Positions 59,971 through 64,000 of a DNA stretch of 64,000 nucleotides are shown piece by piece. The DNA lies in the NCBI GenBank assembly GCA_021613535.1, contig CP075492.1, positions 310,001 through 374,000 of the forward strand, in the 5' to 3' direction. The DNA comes from Adineta vaga. Its lineage: Eukaryota > Rotifera. Below the pieces are notes generated by a model. The model was not told the DNA's origin, made no database searches, and saw nothing but the letters and a program-made list of their open reading frames with translations. The translations under genes and the position numbers were made by a program. Each line of letters opens with the position of its first letter. The stretch's first letter is position 1.

Positions 59971-60530
59971 CTATCTATAGATATAAAGAAGAATATTTGT
60001 TTGTTCACTATGCATTCAGACCCTGCGATAGCATAAACTTAAACTTAAAGTTTATGACTTTTCTGACCCAAATGAAGTGAATGTACACAGATGGAATAAA
60101 ATCTGAGAGAGAGAGAGAGAGAGATGAGTTTTGCAGCGGAATTTGTAAAAGAACGAGTGGATTTAGAATTCTATATAGTATAAGTGGTTCTGTCTCAGAT
60201 ATAGATGAAAGTTTTCAAGAATAACTCTCTCTTTCTTTTCTGACATGAAGTTTTCATTTCAGTCTGAAAGATTCTACACTAACATAAATTTGTCTACTAA
60301 CCATACTTTCGTTTTGTCATTGTTAATATAACTCGAAAACTTTATGAATCTTTTTTGAATTTTTGTGTGTCTTTGTCTTTTTTTATTGACATACTTAAGA
60401 TAAGAGACTTGATATCTCCATTTTGATACTTCACATTATCAAAAACGAGTAAAAAGATTCTTATTTTCTTCATCCTCACCCACAATATTTATATTAATTG
60501 TTTTTTTTTAAATCATTGATATAAAAATAA
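59971..60530. other. Spacer with (GA)n tract
   Basis: Probable promoter side of the ART-TPR gene. It includes a (GA)n tract at 60105-60124. No coding frame is supported. Confidence 0.45.
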
Positions 60531-60533
60531 ATT

Positions 60534-61247
60534 TTATTCTTTATTAGTTTGTTTAAATTCATTCCAAAGTTTTTGGAAATTCTCCACCTCAATTACTTGT
60601 CTATCTTGAGGAAAATTGAATAAATCCCAATTTTCATTACAACTTTCATTTTGACAAACAAATGGCATTTGTTTTAATTCTTCTTGTTTATTTTCATTGA
60701 TCCAATGAATAAATTTTTCCACAAGAAGTTATAACATATAACGAACAACATTTGTTTCTGCAAAACTCCAATTTCCATCATGACTACTCGTTGTACCAAC
60801 TAACAAGTTTTCTTCATATTGAGATAAAACTACTTGAAAAAGTAATGGTACATAATGAAATGCCATACTTATAGTTAAACAATTGAGATTTTTTCGACCA
60901 GGAACACAATTTGAATAACTATCTTGAAATATTTGATTAAAATGACTAAAAGCATAATGTTCACCATTTAAATCTAATGCTTCTTTTAAAGGAATCTTTA
61001 AATCAATATAAAAATCTTCATAAATCCAACAAAATTCATCACAACACTTTTGATAATATCCTTTCATAAGATTAACCATCAAAGACATGAAAAGTTCTTT
61101 ATTTTCTGGATAGAAAAATATAGATAATGCTTCATTTGGTGTTAAACTTTGTTTAAAAGATACAAATTGTAATGTATTCATTAAAACTCCAACAGTTGCT
61201 TGTTTAACATGATCCAAATAATTTTGATTTTTACTAATTTCACACAT
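60534..61247 (-). pseudogene. Unknown protein gene with one in-frame stop
   Basis: From ATG 61247, 172 codons lead to TAA (60729-60731). The same frame then continues for 63 more coding-like codons (VEKFIHWINENK ... FNFPQDRQ) to 60534. Reading across the stop suggests one protein of about 237 residues, Cys- and aromatic-rich (CCDEFCWIYEDFY). TAA sits where CAA (Gln) would fit. No family is recognised. Confidence 0.5.
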
Positions 61248-61470
61248 TGTTTCTTCTTCTGAAGTATAATACTAATCATCATTGTTTTTATATATTCTCT
61301 CTATATACATGGTGTAATGTATGTATGACGTCATTTTCGACAATATATAATTGTAAACATATTTTCCCTAGATTTTTTTCATGACGTGTAACTAAAAATG
61401 ATGTTATAAAAACAAATGTTCTTCCTTTTTATTTAAATTATAGATAAAAATATATGAAATTAAATGATTT

Positions 61471-61980
61471 TTATCCTTTACGAAAAGAAGATTTCGACAG
61501 ATGAATAGAAGAACCATGCCAAGTCTTACTTTGATATCTATCAGCATGGAAAGATTGTCGATTATATTCAAAGTTAGGTTGAGGTACAAATGTATCATCA
61601 ATCGGTGAATATTTTTCATTTGAAAGATGATCATCATCATTATCAGATATTTTTTCATAATTTGATTGTTGTACATTAACTGATCTTGAAAGTGTTGTGG
61701 ATTTTATTGATGATGAAGATCGATTATTATTTATTCTTAAAAATTTTTGAATTCGATGATTATTTGAACCAAATTGAATTTTAATTGGTTAATTTAAATG
61801 ATATTGATCATGACCTGGTTCATTATAAATTCCTACAATGGTTTTTATATTAAATAGATTATCAATTTATATTTGTAATATTCGATGATGTTCACTATCA
61901 ATAATAAATAAATTATCACCATAAATGATAAGATTTAATGGACCTTTAAGAATATTTTCTGGAAAGTCTATCTTTTTCAT
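61471..61980 (-). pseudogene. NHL-repeat-like exon with two in-frame stops
   Basis: One continuous frame from ATG 61980 (or an acceptor just upstream, TTCAG near 62013) to TAA at 61471-61473. It is broken by TAA at 61867-61869 and at 61789-61791. The first part resembles a single NHL-type blade (LNLIIYGDNLFIIDSEHHRILQI). The rest is a Ser/Asn/Asp-rich tail (SDNDDDHLSNEKYSP). Both stops lie where CAA would suit. The earlier exons of such a gene are not found in the 200 bp upstream, so it may be a fragment. Confidence 0.5.
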
Positions 61981-62183
61981 CATACTTTGTGTAGTTCTTT
62001 TCCTTCACTGAATTAAACTTACTTTACTTCGATAAGATAATAGTATGTTTTTGATTTATTCACTCAAATATGTTCTTTCTGTTGAATGCTACACGAAGAA
62101 AAGAGATATATAAAAAACAAGGCGTTTATAGAGTTACGAAAAACTCATTTCTAATTTCTAGCATTCGAGTCCGTTATTAGGAG

Positions 62184-62792
62184 TCAACCGACTATGGAGC
62201 CGAGTAATGACGTATCATTTGTACATCTAAGTGAACCAGTACCAATTGTAAACCATCCTGTCTTACATTTTCTACATTTTGTTTGTTGAAATAATGCATT
62301 ATATTCACCAATAGGACACGGTAATGGTTCGTTTGTTTTATCTAGACAGTAGTGTCCTTGGGGACATTTGACACAGTAAGTTGATCCACTATATTCGTTG
62401 TAGTAACCTTCCTTACATGGACGGCATAGCGTTTGTCCAGGTTGATCAGTGTAAGTTCCAGGAGGACATTGCAGAGGAAGAACAGAGGCATCGGATGAGT
62501 AATCACCCTTATATGTACGGAAGCAGAATGATGATCCTTCATACTCAGTATAATCACCAGGGGGACATTTTCGACATTTCACTTGACCATAGAGATTATT
62601 GTAGGTACCTGGTGGACACGCCATTTTTACACCATTCGAGCAATAATGGCCTTTATCGCAACGATAGCATTCTTCGAAATCGGTACTGTAATACTGGCCC
62701 GGTGAGCAGGTATTTTGTGCTTGCACGATAAAATCAACAGAATACAAGAGATAAAAATTTATAATGTGAAGAAGCATTTTACTTTCTAACAA
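62184..62792 (-). CDS. Secreted Cys-rich protein with ephrin-receptor-like repeats
   Basis: 202 codons from ATG 62792 (a second ATG six codons on may be the true start). A hydrophobic leader (LHIINFYLLYSVDFIVQAQ) is followed by NTCSPGQYY, so a signal peptide is likely. Four or five repeats of about 40-45 residues follow, with the pattern CPPGTY...G...C..C..G.Y/Y.G...C, as in GCC2/GCC3 or TNFR-like ephrin-receptor modules. It ends shortly after the last repeat without a membrane anchor. Likely extracellular; its partner is unknown. Confidence 0.8.
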   Translation of the reverse strand: MLESKMLLHIINFYLLYSVDFIVQAQNTCSPGQYYSTDFEECYRCDKGHYCSNGVKMACPPGTYNNLYGQVKCRKCPPGDYTEYEGSSFCFRTYKGDYSSDASVLPLQCPPGTYTDQPGQTLCRPCKEGYYNEYSGSTYCVKCPQGHYCLDKTNEPLPCPIGEYNALFQQTKCRKCKTGWFTIGTGSLRCTNDTSLLGSIVG

Positions 62793-63371
62793 AAAAATTA
62801 GTATGATTGTAATTAAATCAACTACTGCCTACTATAGTATTAAAAGATATTACATAATATATCAGAGATTTGTCATAATTTAAGTTCTACTAGAATGCAA
62901 AGTTATTTTCAAGAACAAAATTCGGTTAGAAAAGAAAAGAAATGAAAAAAAAACTTGAAAGAACGCTGCTAATTATTCATTCTTCTTTTATCGGTACGTG
63001 TAGATATGTATGCCTCGTTTTCTTCTATCTGTTTCTTCGCTTCATTGTTAATCATACGCACATAACTATTCTTATTGACACAATTTTGTACGAGCTTAAA
63101 TTTAATATAAACTACTTCGTGAAGTCATTTGTTCTTAAGATCGAATCAAAGAAATGCAACGTTTTTACACTATCCTATTGAAAAAATTTATCTATATTTT
63201 TAATTGATTAATTCATTAACAATAAATAGTCGATTATAATTATAGATTTTTTATAGAACTTTTTCAATACAGGTATTACAAAGCAAGTTATTTATTTATA
63301 TCTCTATAGATGTTTCTATTCAGTTCATTTAACACTTGACCAACATATCAATATAATCCAAACTTAAACCA
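62793..63371. other. No gene supported
   Basis: AT-rich spacer. A 79-codon + strand frame at 62942-63181 starts with a basic, hydrophobic stretch but nothing supports it further. Confidence 0.4.
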
Positions 63372-63626
63372 ATGTCAGCCGGTTATCCAATAATTGTTGT
63401 TTTTTGGTTTCCTTTTATAATTGGTTTGACCATATGTAGTTGGTACTGTCGTTACTATCGATGAAAGCAAGCAAAGGAACGATTTCTTCATCGGGTAGAA
63501 ATGGCTGCAGCTCAAGGTTAACCACGTATCGTCTATCATATACAACCAATTACTGTACCACTTCTACAAGAGTCAGCACCTTCAACTTACCAAAAATTAA
63601 TTTCTGCTCAACAATATACAGAATAA
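63372..63626 (+). pseudogene. Small single-pass membrane protein gene with two in-frame stops
   Basis: An 84-codon frame from ATG 63372 to TAA 63624-63626, broken by TGA (63462-63464) and TAA (63519-63521). The N-terminus is a membrane segment (YPIIVVFWFPFIIGLTIC), followed by a basic stop-transfer (CRYYR). After the first stop comes KQAKERFLHRVEMAAAQG; after the second a Pro/Gln-rich tail (IQPITVPLLQESAP). The three pieces read as one small protein. No family is recognised. Confidence 0.5.
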
Positions 63627-64000
63627 AATGAATTACTAATTCTCTGTTATATAACAAGTAACGCGGTAAAAATTGCCGCTGACCCTCTACTGAAAGGATA
63701 TAATAATTTCGCTTTTGTCACGTGGACTAAGAGCAGAATTGTTTCAATTCGTAAGTCCAATCAATTAATAATCTGTTCAACAGTCTTTTATTTATACTCA
63801 TCTTGCTTATTATAACCGTCTCAAACTAACGTCTAGTCATTCGTCGGCCTCCCTCCGGTCGGCCACTCACGGCTAGCCGTTGGTATGTAGTCATTTCCCG
63901 TTTTCACATCTCAAACCAATCCATTCTTACCGGATCAGTTCCTAATCGAGGATATTGCAACTTTATATAACAGTATGATGTTTATTACTGACTTTATTTT
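63627..64000. other. Window edge, no gene supported
   Basis: AT-rich except for a GC-rich patch at about 63838-63885 (CGGCCTCCCTCCGG). Nothing recognisable. Confidence 0.4.

Noticed and set aside
63838-63885. tRNA or rRNA fragment in the GC-rich patch
   Set aside because: No cloverleaf or recognisable rRNA sequence could be found.

Overview
The window looks like nuclear DNA of a bdelloid rotifer (Adineta- or Rotaria-like). It is AT-rich and animal-like in gene structure, with many short GT-AG introns of 43-63 bp. Several blocks of TGTGGG-type repeat are present, the telomeric repeat known from bdelloids. Three members of the ADP-ribosyltransferase (ART)/TPR family that is expanded in bdelloids occur, together with a rhodopsin-like GPCR and an F-box gene. 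The assignment to bdelloids is inference; no marker gene (rRNA, histone) is present.

Layout. (1) 1-21398, minus strand: an intron-containing non-ribosomal peptide synthetase (NRPS). It starts with a lone condensation (C) domain and continues as tandem ~6.0 kb units of C - adenylation (A) - thiolation (T) - second C. Two units are complete and a third is cut by the left window edge. An intact 4.74-kb DNA transposon (3006-7749) sits in an intron between units 2 and 1; the matching intron between units 3 and 2 is an empty site. (2) 22496-31259, minus strand: a reducing type I polyketide synthase (PKS) with KS-AT-DH-MT-like-ER-KR-ACP and a thioesterase-like tail without its nucleophile. It has several frame breaks and an eroded ER end. 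PKS and NRPS are co-directional and about 1.1 kb apart, as in a hybrid biosynthetic cluster of presumed horizontal origin. (3) 31260-37695: mostly non-coding, with a mariner-type MITE and a 124-bp direct repeat. (4) 37696-49005: a subtelomere-like patchwork. Three short telomeric blocks are arranged head to head (G-rich then C-rich on the + strand), and at each of them a coding frame ends in telomeric repeat. Two of the truncated genes are ART genes. The section also holds a ~290-345-bp-arm palindrome, a GPCR, a TA-flanked MITE and an intact Mutator-like (MULE) element inserted in the last exon of one ART gene. (5) 49006-64000: a foldback element with a 9-bp target duplication, an F-box gene, a hAT-like MITE, a full-length ART-TPR gene of 1050 codons, a Cys-rich secreted protein, and four small coding frames broken by single in-frame stops.

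How it fits together. The NRPS A domains load amino acids onto the T-domain serines, the C domains join them, and the PKS would supply an acyl chain. Flanking parts of the NRPS units are almost identical while the A-domain cores differ, which points to homogenisation plus core swapping that changes substrate. Many single-base lesions mean that the activity of both enzymes is uncertain from this sequence alone. All coordinates, splice sites and frames were read by eye.
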